A stretch of 64,000 nucleotides of DNA from CAZXBB01 sp964638815 (GCA_964638815.1 CAZXBB010000072.1:27159-91158); one strand, 5' to 3'; shown: positions 44,971 to 54,005, counted from the first letter of the stretch. Numbers and translations: made by a program. Notes: generated by a model not told the origin, from the letters alone.

Positions 44971-46143
44971 ATGCTCACGCAAGCCCCCGAACCCCCGTCC
45001 GCGACACTCGCGCGCGCGCGCGCGGGGCTCGCCTCGCGCTTCGGCGCCGAGGCGGAGTGGATCGCGACCGCCCCGGGACGCGTGAACCTGATCGGCGAGC
45101 ACGTCGACTACAGCGATGGCCTGGTTCTCCCGATCGCGATCGACCGGTGGGCCGTGGCGGCCGCCGGCGCGGCGCGGGACGGGAAGACGAGGATCTTCGC
45201 GATTGATCTCGATCGCGTCGTGACGGAAGACGACGGCAGCGCCCTCGCGTCGATCGTGCGCCGCTTCACCGCGATCGCGGGCGCCGTGCCGGCGCTCGAC
45301 GTCGCGATCACGAGCGACGTGCTCCGCGGCGCCGGGCTGAGCAGCAGCGCGGCCGTCGAGGTCGCCCTGGCGACGGCGCTGGAAGCAGCAGCCGGACGCC
45401 GGCTCGATCCGCGCGACAAGGCGCGTCTTTGCCGCCAGGCGGAGCACGACGCGGGCGTTCCCTGCGGCATCATGGACATGTACGTCGCGACGCGCGCGGA
45501 ACCGGGGTGCGCGCTGCTCATCGACTGCGCGTCGCTGGAGTCGCGGGCGATTCCCCTGCCGCCGCCGGAGCGGCTCTCGGTAGTCGTCGTCGATACGGGC
45601 GTGGACCGCTCGCTTGGCGCGACGGCCTACGCCGACCGGCGCGCAGCCTGTGCGAACGTCGCGGGAATCCTGGGCGTGCCGAGCCTGCGGCACGCGGACC
45701 GGGCGATGCTCGACGACGCGGCGCTGCCGGAGGTGGATCGGCGCCGGGCGGTGCACGTCATCGATGAGAACGATCGCACCCGCCGCGCGGTGCAGGCGCT
45801 CGATGGCGGCGACCTGTTGACCTTCGGCGACCTCATGTTCGCTTCGCACGAGTCGTTGCGCGATCGTTACGAGGTCAGTTGCCCCGAGCTCGACACCGTG
45901 GTGGCGACGGCGCGCGAGATCCGCGACGGGGGAGGCGGCGTCTTCGGCGCGAGAATGACCGGGGCGGGCTTTGGCGGGTGCGCGATCGTCGCGTGCGCCG
46001 GCGACGCGGTGGGCGACGCGAGCGGTCGGATCCGGGCCGCGTTCCGATCGGCGCACGGGCGCGACGTCGATCCTTTCGTCGTGCGCGCGGTCGGGGGCTG
46101 CTCGGTCGTCACGAATCGTCCCTCACGCCGTACTGCTCGCTGA
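44971..46143 (+). CDS. galK: Galactokinase
   Basis: About 390 residues. It phosphorylates galactose at C1. The GHMP-kinase motifs are all visible: APGRVNLIGEHVDYSDGLVL (about residues 32-51, substrate binding), RGAGLSSSAAVEVALATAL (about 115-133, ATP loop) and GARMTGAGFGGCAIVACAG (about 326-344). The start at MLTQAPEPPSA has no strong ribosome site. The 3' end overlaps the convergent LOG-family gene by 35 bases. No other Leloir-pathway gene is nearby. Confidence 0.94.
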   Translation: MLTQAPEPPSATLARARAGLASRFGAEAEWIATAPGRVNLIGEHVDYSDGLVLPIAIDRWAVAAAGAARDGKTRIFAIDLDRVVTEDDGSALASIVRRFTAIAGAVPALDVAITSDVLRGAGLSSSAAVEVALATALEAAAGRRLDPRDKARLCRQAEHDAGVPCGIMDMYVATRAEPGCALLIDCASLESRAIPLPPPERLSVVVVDTGVDRSLGATAYADRRAACANVAGILGVPSLRHADRAMLDDAALPEVDRRRAVHVIDENDRTRRAVQALDGGDLLTFGDLMFASHESLRDRYEVSCPELDTVVATAREIRDGGGGVFGARMTGAGFGGCAIVACAGDAVGDASGRIRAAFRSAHGRDVDPFVVRAVGGCSVVTNRPSRRTAR

Positions 46144-46894
46144 TGCGCCCCCCCTTGCCGCGCTCGACGCCGGTGCGGGTGCCCTCGCCCGTCTCCTCCT
46201 CGATCTCGTCGCCCTCGAACCGGGGCAGACGCTCCGCGATCTTGCGCCGGCCGGAGCTCACCTCGTCGATGAAGCACACGGCCTCGTCGACGTCGTCCGT
46301 GAGCCGGAACAGATCGAGATCCTCGGCCCGGATCGTCTGGAACTTCCCGACCATCGTCTCGCGCACCCAGTCGAGGAGCCCGCTCCAGAACTCGTGACCG
46401 ATCGCCACCACGGGGAAGGGCGAGATCTTGAGCGTCTGCATGAGCGTGAGCGACTCGAAGAACTCGTCCATCGTTCCGAAGCCGCCGGGGAAGATCACGA
46501 AGCCCCGTGCGTACTTCACGAAGCCCACCTTGCGCACGAAGAAGTAGCGATAGTCGACCTCGACGTTCTGGTAGCGGTTCGGCACCTGCTCCATCGGCAG
46601 CGAGATGTTCAGGCCGACGGAAGTGCCCCCAGCCTCGAACGCGCCCTTGTTCGCGGCCTCCATGATGCCGGGACCGCCGCCCGTGATGACGGCGTAGTCC
46701 TTCTCGACGAGCTTTCGCCCGCACTCGACGGCCATCTCGTAGTAGCGGTCGCCCGGCGGTGTCCGCGCCGACCCGAACACGCTGACGGCCGGGCCGATGG
46801 CCGCCAGCGTCTCGAACGACTCCACGAACTCGCTCATGATCCGGAAGACCCGCCACGACTCGTGCCGGAGCGCTTCCATGTGACCTCCGCTCAT
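46109..46894 (-). CDS. LOG-family (TIGR00730-type) protein
   Basis: About 261 residues. The ATG follows GGGAGG with good spacing, which excludes an upstream in-frame start. SVFGSARTPPGDRYYEMA (about residues 32-49), VITGGGPGIMEAANKGA (about 64-80) and GFVIFPGGFGTMDEFFES (about 125-142) are the Rossmann-like core, including the PGGxGTxxE motif. Members cleave nucleoside 5'-monophosphates to a base and ribose 5-phosphate. The C-terminal 35 residues are charged and acidic and are not part of the core. Confidence 0.88.
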   Translation of the reverse strand: MSGGHMEALRHESWRVFRIMSEFVESFETLAAIGPAVSVFGSARTPPGDRYYEMAVECGRKLVEKDYAVITGGGPGIMEAANKGAFEAGGTSVGLNISLPMEQVPNRYQNVEVDYRYFFVRKVGFVKYARGFVIFPGGFGTMDEFFESLTLMQTLKISPFPVVAIGHEFWSGLLDWVRETMVGKFQTIRAEDLDLFRLTDDVDEAVCFIDEVSSGRRKIAERLPRFEGDEIEEETGEGTRTGVERGKGGRISEQYGVRDDS

Positions 46895-47004
46895 GCGGGA
46901 CCTCCCTTCGACGCGCGGCGATGGTAGACGGAATCGACCGCGCCGGCGCAGAACGCGGACCTCTTGCGCAAACACATGGTGGCAATACACTTACATCGCG
47001 TCAT

Positions 47005-47033
47005 TTGATTCGCATCCGCCAAAGTGCTAGACT
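47005..47033 (+). promoter_or_regulatory. Promoter of folC, probably leaderless
   Basis: TTGATT (47005-47010) and TAGACT (47028-47033) are 17 bases apart, and the -10 ends nine bases before the folC ATG at 47043. No ribosome site is present between them. Confidence 0.6.
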
Positions 47034-47042
47034 CCGCTCCCA

Positions 47043-48449
47043 ATGAGCCGAACCACCACGAAACGCCGCTCGCGAGCGCGGGCCGGTGTCGAGTCGTCCG
47101 ACGTCACGAACTTCTCCACGGCCGTGCGCTACCTCTACGACCGCGTGGACGTCGAGCGGATGCGGGTCGTGCGCTACGACGACGCCACGTTCAAGCTCGA
47201 CCGGATGCGAAGGCTCATGGATGCCCTCGGCAACCCGCAGGAGCAGGTGCGGATGGTGCATGTGGCCGGGACGGTCGGCAAGGGCTCGACGGTCGCCATG
47301 ATCGCCGCCATGCTTGAGGGTTGCGGGTACGCCGTCGGTCAGTACACGAGCCCGCACCTGGTCGACCTGCGGGAGCGGATCTCGATCAACGGGCAGCTCA
47401 TCAGCCGCCCCGACTTCGCCGAGCTCATGAAGCAGGTCGCCGGGGCCGCGACGTCGCTCGGCGTCGATCCGACGTTCTTCGAGATCGTCACCGCGATCGC
47501 CTTCAAGCACTTCGCGGAGCAGGCGGTCGACCTCGCCGTGATCGAGACGGGGCTCGGCGGGCGGCTGGACTCGACGAACGTCATCACGCCCGAGGTGACG
47601 GTCATCACGCAGGTGGATTTCGATCACACGCAGCTCCTCGGCCGCTCGCTGGCCGAGATCGCGCGGGAGAAGGCCGGCATCCTCAAGCGCGGGGTTCCCG
47701 CCATCACGTGCGTCCAGGCGGACGACGTCGACCGGGTGCTCCGGGAGCAGGCCGAGGCGGTCAACGCCCCGCTCCGCGTCGTCGCGCGGGACATCGAGTT
47801 CAGCTGCCGGTTCGGGGCGAGCCCGGATCTCGGCCCCCACAGCCGGGTGTGCATGATCTCGGAGACGAGCCAGTTCATGCACCTGCCCGTGCCGCTGCCG
47901 GGCGAGCACCAGGCCATCAACTGCGGCCTCGCGCTCGCGGTGATCGACACGCTCAAAGGCTCGGGGTTCGAGTGCCCGGAGGTCGCCATGCTCGAGGGGC
48001 TCGGCCGCACGAACTCGGCGGGCCGGATGGAGCTGGTCTGGGATCGGCCCCGCATTCTCGTGGACGGCGCCCACAACCCGGCATCGGTGGCCGCGCTGAT
48101 GAAGTCCGTGGGCGCCCACGTGCCCTACGACTCGATGGTCTGCATCTTCGGGTGCTGCGAGGACAAGGACATCGGGGCGATGCTCGCCAAGGCCGCCCTC
48201 GGCGGCGACAAGATCATCTTCGCCCGGGCGAAGGGCAACCCCCGGGCGATGGACCCGGAGGAGCTCCAGCGTCGCTTCGCCGAGCACAGCGGCAAGATGA
48301 GCCAGGTCGCCCGCACGCTTCCTGAGGCGATCGACCTCGCCACCCGTGCGGTCGGCCGCGACGACCTCATCTGCGTCACGGGCAGCTTCTACCTCGTGGG
48401 CGAGGCGAAGAAGTACCTGGCGGACGTGGATCGGAAGAAGCAGAAATAG
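47043..48449 (+). CDS. folC: Bifunctional folylpolyglutamate/dihydrofolate synthase
   Basis: About 468 residues, slightly longer than usual because of a basic N-terminal extension (1-35). Mur-ligase fold. The P-loop is HVAGTVGKGSTVAMIAAML (about residues 73-91); the family norm is GTNGKGS, so Val replaces Asn. GQYTSPHLVDLRERISING (about 99-117), IETGLGGRLDSTNVITPEV (about 170-188), QVDFDHTQLLG (about 195) and LVDGAHNPASVAAL (about 340) are conserved blocks. It adds glutamate to dihydropteroate and folates. It is followed by a weak terminator. Confidence 0.94.
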   Translation: MSRTTTKRRSRARAGVESSDVTNFSTAVRYLYDRVDVERMRVVRYDDATFKLDRMRRLMDALGNPQEQVRMVHVAGTVGKGSTVAMIAAMLEGCGYAVGQYTSPHLVDLRERISINGQLISRPDFAELMKQVAGAATSLGVDPTFFEIVTAIAFKHFAEQAVDLAVIETGLGGRLDSTNVITPEVTVITQVDFDHTQLLGRSLAEIAREKAGILKRGVPAITCVQADDVDRVLREQAEAVNAPLRVVARDIEFSCRFGASPDLGPHSRVCMISETSQFMHLPVPLPGEHQAINCGLALAVIDTLKGSGFECPEVAMLEGLGRTNSAGRMELVWDRPRILVDGAHNPASVAALMKSVGAHVPYDSMVCIFGCCEDKDIGAMLAKAALGGDKIIFARAKGNPRAMDPEELQRRFAEHSGKMSQVARTLPEAIDLATRAVGRDDLICVTGSFYLVGEAKKYLADVDRKKQK

Positions 48450-48521
48450 TCTGGTCGCTGCCTCACTCCGTAGGCGCTTGTGCCCAAGGCAGTTAGGACT
48501 CGCGCCCGGGCCGCGCGAGGT

Positions 48522-48549
48522 CCGAACCTCGAAGTTCTTCGGCTTTTTT
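48522..48549 (+). terminator. Probable terminator after folC
   Basis: CCGAA/TTCGG arms around an 11-base loop, directly followed by CTTTTTT. The stem is short but the T-run is strong. Confidence 0.55.
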
Positions 48550-48630
48550 GATGGGGCGCGTCTCACATCCCCCGCGACAATCGCTGCCGAATGGTCCCTT
48601 GAATCCCAATCTTCACTCGGGAGGGCAGCA

Positions 48631-50721
48631 ATGAGAATTCCCATCAGACCGGGCACCATGACCACGGTCTTCGGTATCACGACCCTCGTCATCGGTGCCG
48701 AGGCGGTGCTCGCCCAGCAGGTCGACCCGCGCACCCGGCTCGACGAGGAAGCCGTACGGCACATCGACTTCGACGGGCTCGACGCCCCCGACCCGGCGGC
48801 GACCCTTGTCCCGGCCGGGGAGACGCTCGTCCTCGGACCTGCGGCCGTCACCACGGTGCTGCCGCCGGCGGCCGAAGGCGTGGAGGGCATCAACAGCGAG
48901 GGAACGTCGCTCGGGTTCTTCTCCAACACGGCGCAGATCGTGTACGGCGCCGACCTCCTGGCCGAAGCCGGTCTCCTGACCGGAGACCGGATCAACGGTC
49001 TCGCGTTTCGCGTCGACGTCGCCTTTGGGGCTCCGGTCTGGTCCGTCGCCGACTACCAGGTCCGCCTCGCGACATCGCTGAACCCGCCGGGCGCGCTGGA
49101 CACCAACTTCGTCAACAACCGCGGGTCCGACTACACCGTCGTCCGCGCCGGAGCCCTCACCTACGACGGCTCGGAGTATCCGACCGGCGGGAACCCGAAC
49201 GGCTTCGGGGAGGTCATCGCGTTCCAGACGGCCTTCATCTACCGCGGCGGTGACCTGCTGCTCGAGTACACCCACACCAACGTCCCGGCCGGAGGGAGCG
49301 TCGCCGACGCGGCCGAGCCCGACCCGCGGATGCAGTCGCAGTTCGCCCCGGGGTACGACGGCACGATCGAGGGCTTCGGCGGCCAGGGCGTCGACCGCGG
49401 CACCGTCGTGCAGTTGACGATCCAGCGAGACGCCCTGTTCCCGCCGGGGGCCGAGGGCGAGGTGGGCGTCGTGTCGGAGGGGACCGCGCTCGGGGGATTC
49501 TCCAACACGGCGCAGATCGTGTACGGCGCCGACCTCCTGGCGCAAGCCGGTGTCGTCGCGGGGGACCGCCTGACCGGGCTCGCGTTCCGGGTCGACGAGA
49601 GCTTCGCGGCGCCGGTGTGGTCGGTGGCGGACTACCAGATCCGCCTCGCAATGTCGCTGAACCCGCCGGGTGCCCTCGACCCCAACTTCCTGAACAACCG
49701 CGGCGCGGACTACACCGTCGTGCGCGCCGGCCCGCTGAGCTACGACGGCACGGAGTACCCGACAGGCGGCGCTCCGAATGACTTCGGTGAGTTCATCACG
49801 TTCCAGACACCCTACATCTACGGCGGGGGCGACCTGCTGCTCGAATACACCCACACCAACGTCCCGGCGGGCGGGTCGTTCGCCGACGCGATCGAGCCCG
49901 ACGCGCGCATGCAGTCGCAGTTCGCACCGGGGTACGACGGGACGATGGAGGGCTTCGGCGGACAGGGCACCGATCGCGGGACCGTCGTGAAGCTGAAGCT
50001 CGAGCGTGCGCAGCGCTATGCGACGGATGGAAACGGCGTTGACCTGACGGGCTTCGACGATCTCTACGACGGCTCGCCGGGTTCGATGGCCAGCGTGACC
50101 CTCGACGTCCCGGGGTGTTTCGAGATCACTGACGTCGACGTGATCGTCGACATCGCCCACACCTGGGCCGGCGATCTCGTCGTGAAGCTCGAGTCGCCGG
50201 AGGGGACGGTTGTCGACCTCTGGAGCCGTCCCGGCTTCGACGAGCCGGCCGACGACGGCGCCGGTTGCTGCGGGATCGCCGCCGATCTTGCGCTGGGGAA
50301 CACGTACGAGATCGACGATGCCGCGGCCGCGAGCTCCGAGACGATGGGCAGCGGCGGCGACGACCCGATCGATTCGTTCGTCCTCCACTCGTCGGGCTTC
50401 ATGAACGAGCGCGCCCTGACGACGCTGAACGGCGAGGCTTCGGGAGGAACCTGGACCCTGTATGTCGGTGACGCCGCGGCGGGAGACTCCGGCACGCTCG
50501 ACGGTTTCACGCTCCAGATCGCGGGGGCCGCGTGCGACCCGGACCACGGTGATGTGACGGGGGATGGCTGCGTGAGCTTCGCCGACATCGTGGCGATCCT
50601 CGGCGTCTACGGCATGGTCATGGACTGCCCCGGCGGCCCGGGCGACGCCAACTGCGACGGCATCGTCTCCTTCGCCGACATCCTGCTCGTGCTCGGGACA
50701 TGGGGTAACGGCTGTCCCTGA
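48631..50721 (+). CDS. Large secreted protein: duplicated beta domain, P-domain and dockerin-like C-terminus
   Basis: About 696 residues. The ATG seven bases after GGGAGG gives a signal sequence (TTVFGITTLVIGAEAVLAQQ, residues 10-29). Residues about 90-280 and 283-465 are two copies of one domain, offset by exactly 193 codons and sharing an identical 44-base DNA block (48919-48962 and 49498-49541). Residues about 470-635 are a P-domain (IDIAHTWAGDLV-type, here VDIAHTWAGDLVVKLESP). The last 60 residues contain GDVTGDGCVSFADIVAILG and GDANCDGIVSFADILLVLG, dockerin-type Ca-binding repeats. It is presumably an extracellular or surface-bound protein. The P-domain closely matches that of the protein at 23190. 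Confidence 0.85.
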   Translation: MRIPIRPGTMTTVFGITTLVIGAEAVLAQQVDPRTRLDEEAVRHIDFDGLDAPDPAATLVPAGETLVLGPAAVTTVLPPAAEGVEGINSEGTSLGFFSNTAQIVYGADLLAEAGLLTGDRINGLAFRVDVAFGAPVWSVADYQVRLATSLNPPGALDTNFVNNRGSDYTVVRAGALTYDGSEYPTGGNPNGFGEVIAFQTAFIYRGGDLLLEYTHTNVPAGGSVADAAEPDPRMQSQFAPGYDGTIEGFGGQGVDRGTVVQLTIQRDALFPPGAEGEVGVVSEGTALGGFSNTAQIVYGADLLAQAGVVAGDRLTGLAFRVDESFAAPVWSVADYQIRLAMSLNPPGALDPNFLNNRGADYTVVRAGPLSYDGTEYPTGGAPNDFGEFITFQTPYIYGGGDLLLEYTHTNVPAGGSFADAIEPDARMQSQFAPGYDGTMEGFGGQGTDRGTVVKLKLERAQRYATDGNGVDLTGFDDLYDGSPGSMASVTLDVPGCFEITDVDVIVDIAHTWAGDLVVKLESPEGTVVDLWSRPGFDEPADDGAGCCGIAADLALGNTYEIDDAAAASSETMGSGGDDPIDSFVLHSSGFMNERALTTLNGEASGGTWTLYVGDAAAGDSGTLDGFTLQIAGAACDPDHGDVTGDGCVSFADIVAILGVYGMVMDCPGGPGDANCDGIVSFADILLVLGTWGNGCP

Positions 50722-50746
50722 GCCCCGCGGGCTCGACTGCTTCCAA

Positions 50747-50780
50747 CGCCCCCGGCCGCTCGCGCCGGGGGCGCTCTTTT
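50747..50780 (+). terminator. Intrinsic terminator
   Basis: Perfect ten-base arms CGCCCCCGGC/GCCGGGGGCG with a seven-base loop and CTCTTTT after it, 25 bases downstream of the secreted-protein gene. Confidence 0.85.
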
Positions 50781-50802
50781 GCGCGGCGGGAGCCGCGGCT
50801 CA

Positions 50803-50830
50803 TTGATCCCGCCCCGCCTGCCGATACACT
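50803..50830 (+). promoter_or_regulatory. Promoter of the leuS leader
   Basis: TTGATC (50803-50808) and TACACT (50825-50830) are 16 bases apart. The -10 ends seven bases before the ATG of a leucine-rich leader ORF, so that ORF would be at the very 5' end of the message. Confidence 0.6.
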
Positions 50831-50837
50831 CTCCGTG

Positions 50838-50888
50838 ATGTTCGACTCGCCGCAACCGCGCCTGGCCCTCCTTCCGCTGAGCCCCTGA
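50838..50888 (+). CDS. Leucine-rich leader peptide of leuS (attenuation)
   Basis: Sixteen codons read MFDSPQPRLALLPLSP and stop. Four of the last eight residues are leucine (codons CTG, CTC, CTT, CTG), clustered just before the stop. It has no Shine-Dalgarno but starts seven bases after a -10 box, consistent with leaderless translation. A strong terminator hairpin begins 31 bases after its stop, and leuS begins 75 bases after it. This is the arrangement of ribosome-mediated attenuation: slow decoding of leucine codons would favour read-through into leucyl-tRNA synthetase. It is too short to be found by length-filtered gene finders. Confidence 0.7.
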   Translation: MFDSPQPRLALLPLSP

Positions 50889-50919
50889 CCCGCGCGCGGC
50901 CCTCTTGCCGATATCAAGC

Positions 50920-50950
50920 AGAGCCCCGCCCGCGGGGCTCTGTTTCTTTT
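50920..50950 (+). terminator. Attenuator hairpin in the leuS leader
   Basis: Ten-base arms AGAGCCCCGC/GCGGGGCTCT with a two-base CC spacer (the innermost pairs must open), followed by GTTTCTTTT. It lies 31 bases after the leader-peptide stop and ends 13 bases before the leuS ATG. A full antiterminator could not be drawn by eye; CTTG/CAAG (50904-50918) is a small upstream alternative. Confidence 0.75.
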
Positions 50951-50963
50951 CTGGACCAGCGTC

Positions 50964-53915
50964 ATGACAAAGCCCACCACGCAGGACGCCCCGCCGGGCA
51001 CTTCGGGGGTCCCGTTCCGGTACACCGCGCGTCTCGCCGACGACATCGAGCGCCGCTGGCAGTCCCGCTGGGAGGCGGAAGCGACGTTCCGCGCCCTGAA
51101 CCCCGGCGACCCCGGGTTCGATCCGGCGCAGCCCAAGTTCTTCTGCCTCGACATGTTCCCGTATCCCTCGGGCACCGGCCTGCACGTCGGGCACCCGGAA
51201 GGCTACACGGCCACCGACATCGTCTCGCGCTACAGGCGGCTCGATGGATGGAACGTCCTGCACCCGATGGGCTGGGACGCCTTCGGTCTCCCCGCCGAGC
51301 AGTACGCGATCCAGACCGGCGTGCACCCTCGCATCACGACGAAGAAGGCGATCGACACCTTCCGCCGCCAGCTCAAACGCTTCGGCTTCTCGTACGACTG
51401 GGGACGCGAGTTCGGCACGATCGACGAGGACTACTACCGGTGGACGCAGTGGATCTGGCTCCGCGCCTACGACGCGTGGTACGACAGGGAGCAGGACCGG
51501 GCCCGGCCCATCGCGGATCTGGTCGGGGAGTTCGCGTCCGGCGCGCGGATCGTTCAGGAGGACCCTGGGTGTCCGGCCGGTCTCGTCGGCCGTGTCGGTC
51601 GCGAGGGCGATCTCGGTTCATGGGCGGACCTGGACGGCGCCACGCGGACGCGCGTCCTGAGTTCGTATCGTCTCGCGTACCTGTCGCTTCAGACGGTCAA
51701 CTGGTGCCCCAGACTCGGCACGGCGCTCGCGAACGAGGAGGTCATCGACGGACGCAGCGAGCGCGGAGGGCATCCTGTCTTCCGGAAGCCGCTCCGCCAG
51801 TGGATGTTCCGGATCACGGCCTTCGCGGACCGGCTGCTGGGCGACCTCGACGGTCTGGACTGGCCGTCGTCGACGATCACGATGCAGCGCGAGTGGATCG
51901 GCCGCAGCGAGGGCGCGGAGATCGACTTCCCGCTCGCCGACGTCCCGAGCGGCGCCGGCGCTTCGATCCGCGTGTACACGACGCGGCCCGACACGATCTT
52001 CGGCGCGACGTACATGGTGCTCGCTCCCGAGCATCCGCTCGTGGCGGCGATGCTGGCGGATCCGCGACCGGGGACCGACGTGGAGACGGTCCGGACCTAC
52101 GTCGAGCGCGCGATCAACCGCGCGGACGTCGAGCGCCTCGCCGAGGCGAAGGAGAAGACCGGCGTTGACACCGGCTTCCGGGCCGTGAACCCCGCCAACG
52201 GCGAGCGCATCGCGATCTGGATCGCGGACTACGTCCTGATGGGCTACGGCCACGGCGCGATCATGGCCGTGCCCGCCGGCGACGAACGCGACTGGGACTT
52301 CGCGAAGGCGTTCGGCCTGCCCATCGTCGCGGTCGTCGAACGTCCTGCGGGCGTGCCCGACGACGGCCGCCCCTGGTGCGGCGAGGGCACGGCCGTCCGC
52401 TCGGCCAACGACGAGGTCTCGCTCGACGGTCTCCCGACGGCCGCCGCGAAGCGTGCGATCATCGAGTGGCTCGAGCGTCGCGGTCTCGGCCGCCGGAAGG
52501 TCAACTATCGCCTGCGCGACTGGCTGTTCAGCCGCCAGCGTTACTGGGGTGAGCCTTTCCCGATCGTGTTCGACGAGCACGGCGACCATCACCGCGTCGC
52601 CGACGCCGCGCTCCCGGTGCGGCTGCCCGTGATGGACGACTACGAGCCGGTGGAGGCCGACGAGCCGACGCCGCTGCTCGGCAAGGCGACGGCGTGGGTC
52701 GAGACCACCGCCGGCGAAGCCGGCGTCGCCCCGGACGTCCTGCCGCCCGGATCGCGCGTCACCCGCGAGACGAACACGATGCCGGGCTGGGCGGGCTCCT
52801 GCTGGTACTACCTACGATTCTGCGATCCGAAGAACGACGATCGCTTCGTCTCGCGCGAGGCCGAGCAGTACTGGATGCTCTCGCGCAAGGACGGTGCCCG
52901 CACGACGCCGGACGCGATCTACGAGTCCGGCACCCATCACACCGGGGGCGTCGACCTCTACATCGGCGGCGCCGAGCACGCGGTGCTGCACCTGCTCTAC
53001 GCGCGCTTCTGGCACAAGATCCTCTACGACCTGGGCGAGGTCTCGACGCCGGAGCCGGTGGGGAAGCTCTTCCACCAGGGCATGATCACATCGTTCGCGT
53101 ACCAGCGGGCCGACAGGTCGCTGGTCGCACTGGACGACGTCGAGGAGCGCGCCGACGGGTCGTTCGTCGAAGCGGCGACGGGCGCGCCCGTCACCCGGGT
53201 CGGCGCCAAGATGAGCAAGTCGCTGAAGAACGTCGAGAACCCGGACGACGTCATCTCGCAGTTCGGGACGGACACCTTCCGCCTCTACGAGATGTACATG
53301 GGGCCGCTCGAGGCCACGAAGCCCTGGAACACCCGCGACATGGTGGGCCTGTTCCGCTTCCTCCAGCGCTCGTGGCGGCTCGTGGTTGACGAGGCGACGG
53401 GCGAGTGCGTCGGCGCGGTGCGCCCGCGCGACGAGATCGCCACGGTGGACGCCGGGATCGACCAGGCGCTCCACCGCACGATCGAGGGCGTGACCGCGGA
53501 CATCGAGAACCTCCGCTTCAACACCGCCATCGCGAAGCTGATCGAGCTGGTCAACACGCTCGTCGCGCACGAGGGCGACGTCCCGACGGACGTGATCGAT
53601 CGCTTCCTCGTGATCCTCTCGCCGTTCGCGCCGCACATCGCCGAGGAGCTGTGGTCACGCCTCGGTCACGACGAGATGATCGCGCACGCCCAGTGGCCGG
53701 AGCACGATCCGTCGCTGCTCACACAGCGGACGGTCGATATGCCGGTTCAGATCCTCGGCAAGGTGCGCGGCCGCATCACCGTCTCCGCGGACGCCGATGC
53801 GAATGCGATCGAGGAAGCGGCCCTCGCCGACGACCGTGTGCGCGACCTGCTCGAGGGCAGGACGGTGCGCAAGGTGATCGTCGTGCCCGGGAAGATCGTC
53901 AACATCGTCGTCTGA
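50964..53915 (+). CDS. leuS: Leucyl-tRNA synthetase
   Basis: About 983 residues, longer than the 860 of the enterobacterial enzyme. The HIGH motif is HVGHPEGYTATDIV (about residue 74). The class Ia core has the editing insertion (about 250-460, with VYTTRPDTIFGATYMVLAPE and the ADYVLMGYGHGAIMAVPAGD block). The KMSKS loop is GAKMSKSLKNVENPDDVI (about 752). The anticodon-binding and C-terminal domains follow. The extra length includes about 50 residues near 160-210 (REQDRARPIADLVGEF region). It charges tRNA-Leu. There is no ribosome site upstream; the gene is preceded by a leader peptide and terminator, so expression probably depends on read-through. Confidence 0.96.
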   Translation: MTKPTTQDAPPGTSGVPFRYTARLADDIERRWQSRWEAEATFRALNPGDPGFDPAQPKFFCLDMFPYPSGTGLHVGHPEGYTATDIVSRYRRLDGWNVLHPMGWDAFGLPAEQYAIQTGVHPRITTKKAIDTFRRQLKRFGFSYDWGREFGTIDEDYYRWTQWIWLRAYDAWYDREQDRARPIADLVGEFASGARIVQEDPGCPAGLVGRVGREGDLGSWADLDGATRTRVLSSYRLAYLSLQTVNWCPRLGTALANEEVIDGRSERGGHPVFRKPLRQWMFRITAFADRLLGDLDGLDWPSSTITMQREWIGRSEGAEIDFPLADVPSGAGASIRVYTTRPDTIFGATYMVLAPEHPLVAAMLADPRPGTDVETVRTYVERAINRADVERLAEAKEKTGVDTGFRAVNPANGERIAIWIADYVLMGYGHGAIMAVPAGDERDWDFAKAFGLPIVAVVERPAGVPDDGRPWCGEGTAVRSANDEVSLDGLPTAAAKRAIIEWLERRGLGRRKVNYRLRDWLFSRQRYWGEPFPIVFDEHGDHHRVADAALPVRLPVMDDYEPVEADEPTPLLGKATAWVETTAGEAGVAPDVLPPGSRVTRETNTMPGWAGSCWYYLRFCDPKNDDRFVSREAEQYWMLSRKDGARTTPDAIYESGTHHTGGVDLYIGGAEHAVLHLLYARFWHKILYDLGEVSTPEPVGKLFHQGMITSFAYQRADRSLVALDDVEERADGSFVEAATGAPVTRVGAKMSKSLKNVENPDDVISQFGTDTFRLYEMYMGPLEATKPWNTRDMVGLFRFLQRSWRLVVDEATGECVGAVRPRDEIATVDAGIDQALHRTIEGVTADIENLRFNTAIAKLIELVNTLVAHEGDVPTDVIDRFLVILSPFAPHIAEELWSRLGHDEMIAHAQWPEHDPSLLTQRTVDMPVQILGKVRGRITVSADADANAIEEAALADDRVRDLLEGRTVRKVIVVPGKIVNIVV

Positions 53916-53930
53916 CGCGCATTGATCGCC

Positions 53931-54005
53931 GGGCGCCGCATCCGGGGCGCCGCGTTCCGGCGCGCCGCGTTCCGGGGCGCCGCGTTCCGGGGCGCCGCGT
54001 TCCGG
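53931..54005. repeat. Fifteen-base tandem repeat after leuS
   Basis: About four copies of a CGCGTTCCGGGGCGC-type unit at a strict 15-base period, between the convergent leuS and HU genes. No coding support; no T-run that would make it a terminator. Confidence 0.75.

Noticed and set aside
50889..50963. T-box riboswitch for leuS
   Set aside because: The leader is too short and lacks a recognisable specifier loop and T-box sequence; the Leu-rich leader ORF explains the terminator better.
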